Assembly: GCA_910584215.1 (NCBI GenBank)
Contig: CAJTYI010000104.1
Coordinates: 1-9,108, forward strand
Origin: an uncultured Roseburia sp.
GTDB taxonomy: Bacteria; Bacillota; Clostridia; Lachnospirales; Lachnospiraceae
Direction: 5' to 3'
DNA length: 9,108 nt
The position numbers and the translations under genes were made by a program. The notes beneath the pieces are model-generated. The model was not told the origin of the DNA, ran no database searches, and was given only the letters and a program-made list of their open reading frames with translations. Positions 1 through 6,484 of the stretch are shown piece after piece (position 1 is the stretch's first letter; each line of letters opens with the position of its first letter).

Positions 1-212
1 GGGACTTTGCGAGCCGGGGCGTTTAGGGGAACTAGAAAACAGCAACGATTTCTGTCTTTACCGGGACGGACAGACACGACGAGGTGGTTCAACACTGAAA
101 AGACGCGCAACTCGATGCCCCAAACGGCATGCGAGAACCCCTGACGTTTTTCCGGAGGGTCAAAAGACAAGCAGCACCTGCATTTATGCTGTCTGCCGGC
201 CGCCGCATTTAC
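1..212 (-). ncRNA. Candidate structured ncRNA, copy A (3' end probably outside window)
   Basis: No convincing reading frame covers this stretch, but it shares ordered sequence blocks with the right end of the window (copy B). Read on the minus strand they are GCGGCG (206-201), TGCAGGTGCT (182-173), CTCC then AAAACG, GGGGT (141-137), CGCATGCC (133-126) and TTTGGGGCATC (124-114). Likely local hairpins are ACCC 160-157 with GGGT 140-137; ATGCC 130-126 with GGCAT 119-115, extended below a bulged C by CTCG 135-132 with CGAG 114-111; and TCTGTC 74-69 with GACAGA 56-51. GGCCGG 201-196 can pair with CCGGCU 17-12, which would close the molecule at about 200 nt. The predicted 5' end near 212 comes from the -10 box. 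I saw no signature of RNase P, tmRNA or SRP RNA. The raiA motif is a possible identity by size and host group, unproven. No terminator is visible before the window edge. Confidence 0.62.
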
Positions 213-218
213 ACTGTG

Positions 219-271
219 AATATAAAAATATATAACACTACCGATCGAACAGCTATGCATATTTATTCATT
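219..271 (-). promoter_or_regulatory. Promoter region of ncRNA copy A with ArgR-like box
   Basis: On the minus strand a -10-like TATATT lies at 224-219, 18 nt before the GCGGCG block, exactly as the TATTCT of copy B is placed. A second TATATT at 232-227 is an alternative. The -35 is weak (TTCGAT, 249-244). Upstream, AATGAATAAATATGCA (271-256) starts one base before the position 64 nt upstream of GCGGCG. The same AATGAATAAATAT core occurs at the same distance in copy B. Its TGAATAAATATGCA core differs by one base from the ArgR/AhrC-type pattern TGAATwwwwATTCA, so an arginine-repressor-family site is possible. An A/T-rich UP element would explain it as well. The start site is inferred. Confidence 0.5.
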
Positions 272-278
272 TAATAAC

Positions 279-2513
279 CTATACTTTTTTTAATTTCGCG
301 AAAGTGGCAAACATCTTCTTTCTTCCCGCCCGGTCAAACTCTACCGTCACCTCAAAGTCTCTGCCGCCCGCAACGATATCTGACACGGTGCCCTCGCCAA
401 ACTTAAGATGCACCACTCTGTCTCCCACACCGTAATCGAGATGATTCTGCTCGGTTCCCGCGCCCACAAATGCCTTTGCCTGCATTGTCTGACCCAAAGG
501 CACCTGCCGCATCGTCTGCCGCCTGGGCGGCTTTTTGTTCTCCCTCTCTGCCTCCGTGACAAAAGAAGGTATCACTGGAACCCGCTCAAAAAGCTGCTCC
601 GGTATCTCCTTTACAAAGCGCGATATCCGGTTAAACTGCGTCTCCCCGCGGATCATCCGCTGTCTGGCGCAGGTGATGCACAGTTCGCGTTTGGCGCGCG
701 TAATCCCCACATAGGCAAGGCGCCGCTCTTCCTCTAAATCCTCTGCGGCATTGTCGGAGACAATCGACATATAGCTCGGAAACAGGCCGTCCTCCATGCC
801 CGCCAGATAGACTTTGGGAAACTCCAGTCCTTTGGCGCTGTGCAGCGTCATCAGCACCACATAATCACTGTCGGATTCCAGACCGTCGATATCGGCGACA
901 AGCGCCACCTCCTCCAAAAATCCGCTAAGCGTCGGATTCTCTGCCTCCTGTTCGTATGTTACCACCTTTGTGATCAGCTCGTCGATGTTTTCAATCCTTC
1001 CCTCCGCCTCGTCTGTGTGCTCCGCCTCCAGCTCGCTCACATAACCGGTCTCTTCGATCACCTGGCGCAGCAGCTCGGCGACGCCAATATGCGGCAATTT
1101 GCTGCGCATCACCTGTATGAAATTGACGAAGCCTTTGAGCTTTGCCGCAGCCTTTCCCATTGACGGTATGGTTTCCGCCTGTTTAAGCGCCTCGTAAAAT
1201 CCAATGCCGTAAGCCTGCGCATAGTCGGACACACGGTTTAGCGTCGTGGCGCCGATGCCGCGCTTTGGCACATTGATGATCCTGCGCACCGCAAGCTCGT
1301 CCCTGGCATTGTCAATCGTCTTTAAATAGGCCAGCAGATCTTTGATCTCTTTTCTGGCATAGAAATTAACGCCGCCCACAATCTTGTAGGGAATGTTGGC
1401 TACGATAAACCGCTCCTCGAACAAACGGGACTGCGCGTTTGTTCGGTAGAGGACTGCCTGGTCGCCGTAAGCAAACGCCCCTTTTCTCACGCCGGAGGCG
1501 ATGGCGCGCGCCACATAATCCGCCTCCTCATAGGCGGTATCAAACTGTGCAAAATCGAGCGGCGTGCCGGCGCCGTTGGCGGTCCAAAGCATTTTTTTCT
1601 TGCGTCCCACGTTGTTGGCAATGACACTGTTGGCCGCATCCAAAATTGTCTGGGTCGAGCGGTAATTCTGTTCCAGTTTTATCACCGCCGCGTCCGAAAA
1701 ATGCTTCTCAAAGTTTAAAATATTGTAAATATTGGCTCCGCGAAACTTGTAGATCGACTGATCGTCATCCCCGACCACGCAGAGGTTTTTGTATTTGCCC
1801 GCAAGCAGGCGTATCAGCTCAAACTGCGCCGTATTGGTATCCTGGTATTCATCCACCATAATATACCGAAAACGTTCCTGATAATAGTTTAAGACCTCGG
1901 CGTCAGCTTGTAATAACTCCACCGTCTTTACAATCAGATCGTCGAAATCGAGCGCATTGTTTCTATGTAATGTCTCCTGGTACTCACGGTATACCTCCGC
2001 CTGTTTCTTCTTTGCAAAATCCATACTCGCGGCGGCGCGGCGCGCAAACTCTGCCGGGGAAACCAGCTCGTCCTTGGCATGGGAAATCACCGCGAGAAAA
2101 CTTTTTTCTTTATATATTTTGGTGTCGATCTCCATCCGCTTACAGACATCTTTCATGACAGACTTAGAATCATCGGCATCATAGATTGTAAAATTAGTAT
2201 CGTATCCGATGCGGTCAATATAGCGCCGCAAAATGCGCACGCAGCTCGAATGAAACGTGGAAACCCAAATGCTCTCCGAGCCAAAGCCCACCAATCCGTC
2301 GATGCGCTCGCGCATCTCCCCTGCCGCCTTATTGGTAAACGTAATCGCCATAATATTGTAGGGGGCCACGGCGCGCTCCCCGATCAGATAGGCCGTCCGA
2401 TGCGTCAAAACTCTGGTCTTGCCGCTGCCCGCGCCCGCCAAAATAAGAACGGGCCCCTCCGTCTTTAATACCGCCTCCCGCTGCTGTTCATTTAAACTGT
2501 CGTAAATACTCAT
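279..2513 (-). CDS. pcrA: ATP-dependent 3'-5' DNA helicase PcrA (UvrD/Rep family)
   Basis: This is a superfamily 1A helicase of 744 residues, the usual size for PcrA. Family members translocate 3' to 5' on single-stranded DNA, act in nucleotide excision repair and replication restart, and strip RecA from DNA. All helicase motifs are visible in order: Q motif (SLNEQQREAV, 6-15), Walker A AGAGSGKT (26-33), motif Ia TFTNKAA (58-64), Walker B VDEYQDT (220-226), motif III GDDDQSIYKFRGA (248-260), motif IV QNYRST (282-287), motif V LHSAKGLEF (557-565) and motif VI YVGITRAKRE (601-610). The C-terminus (about 694-744, GVGDRVVHLKFGEGTV) is the Tudor-like domain that in PcrA/UvrD contacts RNA polymerase. 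I place the start at 2513, where GGAGG lies 6 nt upstream and MSIYDSLNEQQ matches the family N-terminus. The frame stays open for 40 more codons upstream, to 2633, but those residues do not look like the family. The stop codon lies only 8 bp from the AATGAATAAATAT box of copy A, with no terminator between, so pcrA transcripts may run into the ncRNA. Confidence 0.96.
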   Translation of the reverse strand: MSIYDSLNEQQREAVLKTEGPVLILAGAGSGKTRVLTHRTAYLIGERAVAPYNIMAITFTNKAAGEMRERIDGLVGFGSESIWVSTFHSSCVRILRRYIDRIGYDTNFTIYDADDSKSVMKDVCKRMEIDTKIYKEKSFLAVISHAKDELVSPAEFARRAAASMDFAKKKQAEVYREYQETLHRNNALDFDDLIVKTVELLQADAEVLNYYQERFRYIMVDEYQDTNTAQFELIRLLAGKYKNLCVVGDDDQSIYKFRGANIYNILNFEKHFSDAAVIKLEQNYRSTQTILDAANSVIANNVGRKKKMLWTANGAGTPLDFAQFDTAYEEADYVARAIASGVRKGAFAYGDQAVLYRTNAQSRLFEERFIVANIPYKIVGGVNFYARKEIKDLLAYLKTIDNARDELAVRRIINVPKRGIGATTLNRVSDYAQAYGIGFYEALKQAETIPSMGKAAAKLKGFVNFIQVMRSKLPHIGVAELLRQVIEETGYVSELEAEHTDEAEGRIENIDELITKVVTYEQEAENPTLSGFLEEVALVADIDGLESDSDYVVLMTLHSAKGLEFPKVYLAGMEDGLFPSYMSIVSDNAAEDLEEERRLAYVGITRAKRELCITCARQRMIRGETQFNRISRFVKEIPEQLFERVPVIPSFVTEAERENKKPPRRQTMRQVPLGQTMQAKAFVGAGTEQNHLDYGVGDRVVHLKFGEGTVSDIVAGGRDFEVTVEFDRAGRKKMFATFAKLKKV

Positions 2514-2535
2514 GATTATCCTCCGTGGCATTTGC

Positions 2536-2573
2536 GCTGCTTTCTGCTCATTACGCAAGCTGTAAAGCAGCTT
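2536..2573 (-). promoter_or_regulatory. Two mutually exclusive hairpins in the pcrA leader
   Basis: GCTGCTTT (2536-2543) and AAAGCAGC (2564-2571) form an 8-bp inverted repeat. AAGCTG (2557-2562) and CAGCTT (2568-2573) form a 6-bp hairpin that uses the same right arm, so both cannot form together. They lie 12 nt or more upstream of the pcrA ribosome binding site at 2524-2520. Alternative pairing is visible, but a regulatory role is speculative. I found no convincing -35/-10 pair for pcrA on the minus strand here. Confidence 0.25.
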
Positions 2574-2621
2574 ATAAATAAGCGCCGCTTTCGCACTTAT
2601 TTTATCGTACCATATTTTAGG

Positions 2622-2650
2622 TTGTTTTTCCATGTAAAAAAATATATAAT
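2622..2650 (+). promoter_or_regulatory. Sigma-A-type promoter of the chemoreceptor operon
   Basis: A perfect TATAAT lies at 2645-2650 with TTGTTT at 2622-2627, a 17-bp spacer. The start of transcription would be near 2657, giving a leader of about 46 nt before the ATG at 2703. I see no sigma-28-type (flagellar) promoter pattern here, so the receptor is probably expressed from the housekeeping sigma factor. The -35 is weak (3 of 6 matches). Confidence 0.6.
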
Positions 2651-2702
2651 GAATATATCACTAATTGAAAAATGCCACAAGGAATACCCACGGAGGTAAG
2701 GT

Positions 2703-4484
2703 ATGAAAAATTTTAAAGTAAAAAATCTGCTGATGTTCATCAGCATGTCCCTGGTAATCTGCGTTTCTGTTATTTTAGTGGGTATCTCCATTTATAATAT
2801 CAAATCTGCAACCACCCTGTCTGTATTTGAATACCGCAATGCTATGAACAATGGCTATAAGTTGGAGATTCAATCGCAAGTTCAGACCGTCATCCATGTG
2901 CTGCAGGCAGAATACGACAAAATTGCGTCACAGGGAATCAGCGAGGAACAAGCTCAGGAAAACGCCAAAGAGATCATCCGAAGCATGCGCTACCGCGACG
3001 ATGACAGCGGATACTTCTGGATCGACGCCATCGACGGCACCCTGATTATGCATGGAGTGCTTGCGGAACAGGAGGGCAGCAACCGTCTCGATCTTGAAGA
3101 CCAGAACGGCGTTATGATCACACAGGAGATCATTAAAATATGCTCCGGCGCGGACGGCGGCGGGTACAATGAGTTCTATTTCACCAAATCCGACGGCGTG
3201 ACCGTAGCGCCGAAACTGGCCTACTCCCAACTGTTTGAGCCATGGGGGTGGACCGTATCCACCGGCAACTATATCGATGAAATGCAGCAGGAAATGCAAA
3301 CCGTTTCCAAAACACTCGATGCGCAGTTTAATCGCTTCTTCATTTTTATTGTCATCGTCACCTTAGCGCTGATTGTCATCTCCATTCTCATTGCCAGAAA
3401 AATGGGCGATACGATCTGCCAGCCGCTCGACAGGATTCAAATGCTCGCCACCAGACTTTCCAAAGGCGATCTTTCTGTTCCCGTCGATGTCACGGGCAAA
3501 AACGAGCTCGGCGTCACGGCTGCGGCATTAAATGAGGCGCAAAAAAATATGGTCGCGCTGATTTTAAATGTCACCAACACTGCAAAAGACTTATCCAACG
3601 CCATTTTTGAATTTCAGAGCAACTTCTCGGCAATGGGTGACTCCATCCAAAATGTCACGATCGCCATCAACGAGATTGCAGAAAACAGCACGGGACAAGC
3701 TGATTCCACCTCCGAGGCGTCGAACGGAATCGATGCAATCTCCGAGAGCATCGGACAGACTGCTTCCGAAGCGATTTCCCTGGATAAAAACACCAAGACC
3801 ATGCAGGATTACTCTCAAAAATCCATGCAGACACTCGAGGAATTGATACAGATCAACAGTGAAACCACAAAAGATCTTCAGGAAATGTATACGCAGACAG
3901 AAACCACAAACAGCTCCGTGGAAAAGATTCACCAGGCCACAGAGCTGATCTCGGCCATCGCCTCACAGACAAACCTGCTGTCGCTCAATGCCTCCATCGA
4001 GGCGGCCAGAGCAGGCGATTCCGGAAAAGGTTTTGCCGTTGTGGCGGGTGAGATCGGCAATCTGGCATCCCAGTCAGACTCCGCCGCCAAAGAAATCAAC
4101 TTTATTATCGATGAATTGACCACTAATTCCACAAAATCGATCGAGATCATGAACCGTATCCACCAAATCTCGAACCAGCAGCTAACCGTGCTGCACAATA
4201 CGAACGAAATGTTCCACAGCTTGCAGAAATCCCTCAATAACTGTATTGATTCCACCGACGTGATCACTGCGCACATCTCTGTCGTCAACGATCAGAAAGA
4301 TAAGATTTTGGGAAGCGTCGGCACATTAAATGAACTCGCCACAGACAACGCGGCCTCCACGGAGGAGACGTTCAGCATGGCGACCGAGCTCGAGCAGGCC
4401 GTCAGCGAATCAAGGGACATCGTCCAAAAATTGTCTACGGATGTGCAGACCGTGATGGATACCCTAGATCAATTCCATCTGTAG
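2703..4484 (+). CDS. Methyl-accepting chemotaxis protein with Cache sensor
   Basis: This is a 593-residue transmembrane chemoreceptor. TM1 is at about 9-31. The periplasm-side sensor (about 40-205) contains DDDSGYFWIDAIDGTLIMH (99-117) and LFEPWGWTVSTGNYIDEM (177-194), typical of single Cache (sCache_2-type) ligand domains. TM2 is at about 212-231. A HAMP linker follows (about 232-285, CQPLDRIQMLATRLSKGDLS), then the long signalling coiled coil. The hairpin tip IASQTNLLSLNASIEAARAG with KGFAVVAGEI (419-451) is the conserved contact for CheA and CheW. The segment NAASTEETFSMATELEQAVSE (549-569) resembles the C-terminal methylation helix. No NWETF-type CheR tether is present at the C-terminus. 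The ligand cannot be predicted; small carboxylates are common for this domain. GGAGG lies 6 nt before the ATG. A DUF1836 gene follows after 16 nt and is probably co-transcribed. Confidence 0.95.
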   Translation: MKNFKVKNLLMFISMSLVICVSVILVGISIYNIKSATTLSVFEYRNAMNNGYKLEIQSQVQTVIHVLQAEYDKIASQGISEEQAQENAKEIIRSMRYRDDDSGYFWIDAIDGTLIMHGVLAEQEGSNRLDLEDQNGVMITQEIIKICSGADGGGYNEFYFTKSDGVTVAPKLAYSQLFEPWGWTVSTGNYIDEMQQEMQTVSKTLDAQFNRFFIFIVIVTLALIVISILIARKMGDTICQPLDRIQMLATRLSKGDLSVPVDVTGKNELGVTAAALNEAQKNMVALILNVTNTAKDLSNAIFEFQSNFSAMGDSIQNVTIAINEIAENSTGQADSTSEASNGIDAISESIGQTASEAISLDKNTKTMQDYSQKSMQTLEELIQINSETTKDLQEMYTQTETTNSSVEKIHQATELISAIASQTNLLSLNASIEAARAGDSGKGFAVVAGEIGNLASQSDSAAKEINFIIDELTTNSTKSIEIMNRIHQISNQQLTVLHNTNEMFHSLQKSLNNCIDSTDVITAHISVVNDQKDKILGSVGTLNELATDNAASTEETFSMATELEQAVSESRDIVQKLSTDVQTVMDTLDQFHL

Positions 4485-4500
4485 AAGAAACGAGGAAATT

Positions 4501-5139
4501 ATGGATTCAGACACAAAGAAATTTTTGAGTTCGATCTTGAAGGAACTGAGTAAGATAGATTATGTAAAACCGGAGGATATCCCCAATATTGACCTGTATA
4601 TGGATCAGATCACAACGTTTATGGATGCCCAGTTAGAGGCATCCAAACGGTACGCCGACGATAAGATCTTAACCAAAACCATGATCAACAACTACACCAA
4701 AAACAATCTGCTGCCTCCGCCGGAGAAGAAGAAATATAACAAAGAACATGTGCTGACACTGATTTTTATCTATTATTTTAAAAATATACTGAGTATCAGC
4801 GATATCCAGCATGTGCTCAATCCCATTACCGATCAGTATTTCGGCGGCGACAGCAATTACAACCTCGAGGCGATCTATAAAGAGGTCTTTAGTCTGGAAT
4901 ACTCCGAGACCAAGCACATCATGCATGATCTCGCCAAAAAATTTCAGACTGCTATGAACACATTTGCGGAAGCCGAAGATGGGGCGGAAGCCGATCTATT
5001 GCGCACGTTTAGTTTTATCTGTATGTTGAGTTATGATGTGTTTGTGAAAAAGACGATCATTGAAAAACTGATCGACCATACCGCCATGCAAGCTGACGAA
5101 AAAAAAGATAAAGATAAAAAAGATAAAGAAAAGAAATAA
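4501..5139 (+). CDS. DUF1836 family protein (MerR-like HTH type)
   Basis: This is a 212-residue soluble protein. The N-terminal part has features I associate with DUF1836: IPNIDLYMDQITTFMD (23-38), then DDKILTKTMINNYTKNNLLPPPEKKKYN (53-80), a segment resembling a winged-helix/MerR-like DNA-binding fold, and the helix ILSISDIQHVLNPITDQYF (94-112). The molecular function of the family is not established, and DNA binding is inferred from the HTH resemblance. The last 13 residues are almost only Lys, Asp and Glu (KKDKDKKDKEKK), encoded by an A-rich purine tract, and are probably disordered. It starts 16 nt after the chemoreceptor stop with a weak GAGG site 5 nt upstream, so the pair likely forms an operon. 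A link to chemotactic signalling is suggested only by position. Confidence 0.85.
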   Translation: MDSDTKKFLSSILKELSKIDYVKPEDIPNIDLYMDQITTFMDAQLEASKRYADDKILTKTMINNYTKNNLLPPPEKKKYNKEHVLTLIFIYYFKNILSISDIQHVLNPITDQYFGGDSNYNLEAIYKEVFSLEYSETKHIMHDLAKKFQTAMNTFAEAEDGAEADLLRTFSFICMLSYDVFVKKTIIEKLIDHTAMQADEKKDKDKKDKEKK

Positions 5140-5147
5140 TTTATTTT

Positions 5148-5176
5148 GCCGGGAAAGCTTACGCTTCCTCCCCGGC
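5148..5176. terminator. GC-rich hairpin between convergent genes (possible bidirectional terminator)
   Basis: GCCGGG (5148-5153) pairs with CCCGGC (5171-5176). An inner stem GGAAAGC/GCTTCC with one bulged A lies above a TTAC loop. It sits just after the DUF1836 stop and overlaps the last codons of yerC. No good U-tract follows on the plus strand (ATCATCAC), and the minus side reads AAAATAAATTATTT, so it is an imperfect intrinsic terminator at best. Its place between converging genes is the main argument for it. Confidence 0.45.
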
Positions 5177-5470
5177 ATCATCACAGGAGTTCATTCTCGC
5201 GAACACCATATCATATCCGTCTTTTCCATAGTTTAGGGAGCGGTTCACGCGGCTGATGGTGGCAGTGGACGCTCCCGTTTTCTCTGCAATGTCCAGATAA
5301 GTCTTTTGTTCCCGCAGCATTTTCGCTACCTCAAATCTCTGTGACCAGGATAGAAGCTCATTGATCGTACAGATATCTTCAAAAAAGCGATAGCATTCCT
5401 CTTTGTCACGCAGGCTTAATATCGCTTCAAACAGTTGTCCTACCGCTTCCGTCCTAAGATTTTTACTCAT
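5159..5470 (-). CDS. yerC: YerC/TrpR-related DNA-binding regulator
   Basis: This 103-residue protein belongs to the YerC/YecD branch of the TrpR superfamily, small helical proteins with a helix-turn-helix. LFEAILSLRDKEECYRFFEDICTINELLSWSQRFEVAKML (13-52) is the family's helical dimer core. TYLDIAEKTGASTATISRVNRSLNYG (57-82) is the HTH, with STATISRVNR as the recognition helix. Unlike TrpR, a tryptophan-binding role is not established for this branch. The start at 5470 has AAAAGGAG (5487-5480) at a 9-nt spacing. An 8-bp direct repeat, TGTCATAT on the plus strand (5470-5477 and 5487-5494), brackets this site and could be a target for self-regulation, which is inference. In Bacillus, yerC also lies near pcrA; here the two are separated by the chemoreceptor operon. 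The acidic tail DDAGEEA overlaps the convergent hairpin. Confidence 0.9.
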   Translation of the reverse strand: MSKNLRTEAVGQLFEAILSLRDKEECYRFFEDICTINELLSWSQRFEVAKMLREQKTYLDIAEKTGASTATISRVNRSLNYGKDGYDMVFARMNSCDDAGEEA

Positions 5471-5537
5471 GTCATATGTCTCCTTTTGTCATATTCTAAC
5501 CATGTCCTTTACGAGCAATATTCAGTAAGGCATATAA

Positions 5538-5566
5538 ATTTTAGCATATTAAAGTTTTAAAGTAAA
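5538..5566 (-). promoter_or_regulatory. Extended -10 promoter of yerC
   Basis: On the minus strand TTTACT (5566-5561) and TAAAAT (5543-5538) are 17 bp apart, and TGC just before the -10 gives an extended -10. The match is 4 of 6 at -35 and 5 of 6 at -10. The yerC leader would be about 60 nt. Confidence 0.6.
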
Positions 5567-5577
5567 TACTCTTTTTC

Positions 5578-5606
5578 TTGTATTTATCAACGATGACTGT
5601 TATAAT
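5578..5606 (+). promoter_or_regulatory. Extended -10 promoter of the CPBP protease gene
   Basis: TTGTAT (5578-5583) and a perfect TATAAT (5601-5606) are 17 bp apart, with TGT directly before the -10 (extended -10). The start would be near 5613, leaving a leader of only about 20 nt that contains the GGAGAGG site (5618-5624). It is back to back with the yerC promoter; the two -35 boxes are 11 bp apart. Confidence 0.7.
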
Positions 5607-5632
5607 TAATCAAAAATGGAGAGGTCATTCAC

Positions 5633-6484
5633 ATGAAAAAAGTTGGACAATTTTTGTTTACGTTTATTCCCCTCGTCGTTGCAGTACTCCTGCAATTTCT
5701 CGTGGGATGCTACTGTGTCGGTATCGCGTTTCTTGCAAGCAGTATTTACAGCTTTCAATTAGAATCGGGTCTCCAACATTTCATACCGTTCTTCCAGCGG
5801 CTCTCCACAGACACGATGTTTAGTGCAACCCTGATGATGAATTATTCGCTCTTTGCCATGGCGCTCTTCGGTATCTGGTACTACTGCTGCTATGGAGGTG
5901 TATACCGCGTCCGCCTCTCGAGCGCCTTTCACCCGCTTTCTCTGCTGGGAATCCTGATGTTAGTGCCCGGCGCGCAGTTTGTCACTTCCTATATTGTCAC
6001 ACTCGTTTCCCTCGTGTTCCCAAGCTGGCTGGAAACATATGAGAAGCTTCTTGAAAACTCCGGCATCTTCGGCTCTCTCTCCGTGCCCTTAGCGTTCTAC
6101 GGCGCCCTGTTCGGCCCGATTGCAGAGGAGTTGATCTTCCGCGGCGTCACACTGCGCCAGGCTCAAAAAACGCTCCCTTTCTGGGCAGCCAATATCATGC
6201 AGGCGCTTATTTTTGGCATCTATCATATGAATCTATTGCAGGGCACCTACGCTTTCTTCGTGGGCCTGCTGCTTGGGTACATCTGCAGACGCGGGAAGAT
6301 TCACAGTTCTATCCTGCTTCACATCCTGTTTAACGCCTGGGCTCTGTTTTTGTCCGGTCACCTCAAATTCGGCTCTTCCCCCACAGACGCCCTAATCATT
6401 TTTCTGCTGACTATCGCGCTGTTTTTGGGCGGCATCGTCTGTTTTACGGCGGGGACAAACCGTCTGTCAACAGAAGAATCCTAA
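5633..6484 (+). CDS. CPBP family intramembrane metalloprotease
   Basis: This 283-residue, very hydrophobic protein has about seven or eight membrane segments (for example about 7-40, 65-85, 103-129, 150-164, 185-215, 226-240 and 252-273). The Abi/CPBP (Rce1-like) signature is complete: EELIFRG (165-171, catalytic glutamates E165 and E166 with R170), FGIYHMN (194-200, metal-ligand His198) and HILFNAW (230-236, His230 and Asn234). Eukaryotic relatives cleave prenylated CAAX proteins. Bacterial members have varied roles, including bacteriocin immunity and processing of peptides, and no substrate can be deduced here. No bacteriocin-like small gene is visible beside it. GGAGAGG lies 8 nt before the ATG. 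The stop codon overlaps the hisC stop on the other strand. Expression is probably monocistronic from the strong promoter at 5578-5606. Confidence 0.9.
   Translation: MKKVGQFLFTFIPLVVAVLLQFLVGCYCVGIAFLASSIYSFQLESGLQHFIPFFQRLSTDTMFSATLMMNYSLFAMALFGIWYYCCYGGVYRVRLSSAFHPLSLLGILMLVPGAQFVTSYIVTLVSLVFPSWLETYEKLLENSGIFGSLSVPLAFYGALFGPIAEELIFRGVTLRQAQKTLPFWAANIMQALIFGIYHMNLLQGTYAFFVGLLLGYICRRGKIHSSILLHILFNAWALFLSGHLKFGSSPTDALIIFLLTIALFLGGIVCFTAGTNRLSTEES

Noticed and set aside
2514..2633. 40-codon N-terminal extension of PcrA
   Set aside because: The internal ATG at 2513 has an ideal GGAGG site and begins the protein as PcrA relatives do; the extension overlaps the leader hairpins.
5099..5136. A-rich tract at the end of the DUF1836 gene as a frameshift or slippage site
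   Set aside because: It reads in frame as a Lys/Asp/Glu tail with an immediate stop and no downstream continuation in another frame.
5633..6484. CPBP protease as a bacteriocin immunity gene of a peptide cluster
   Set aside because: No precursor peptide, transporter or modification gene lies nearby.
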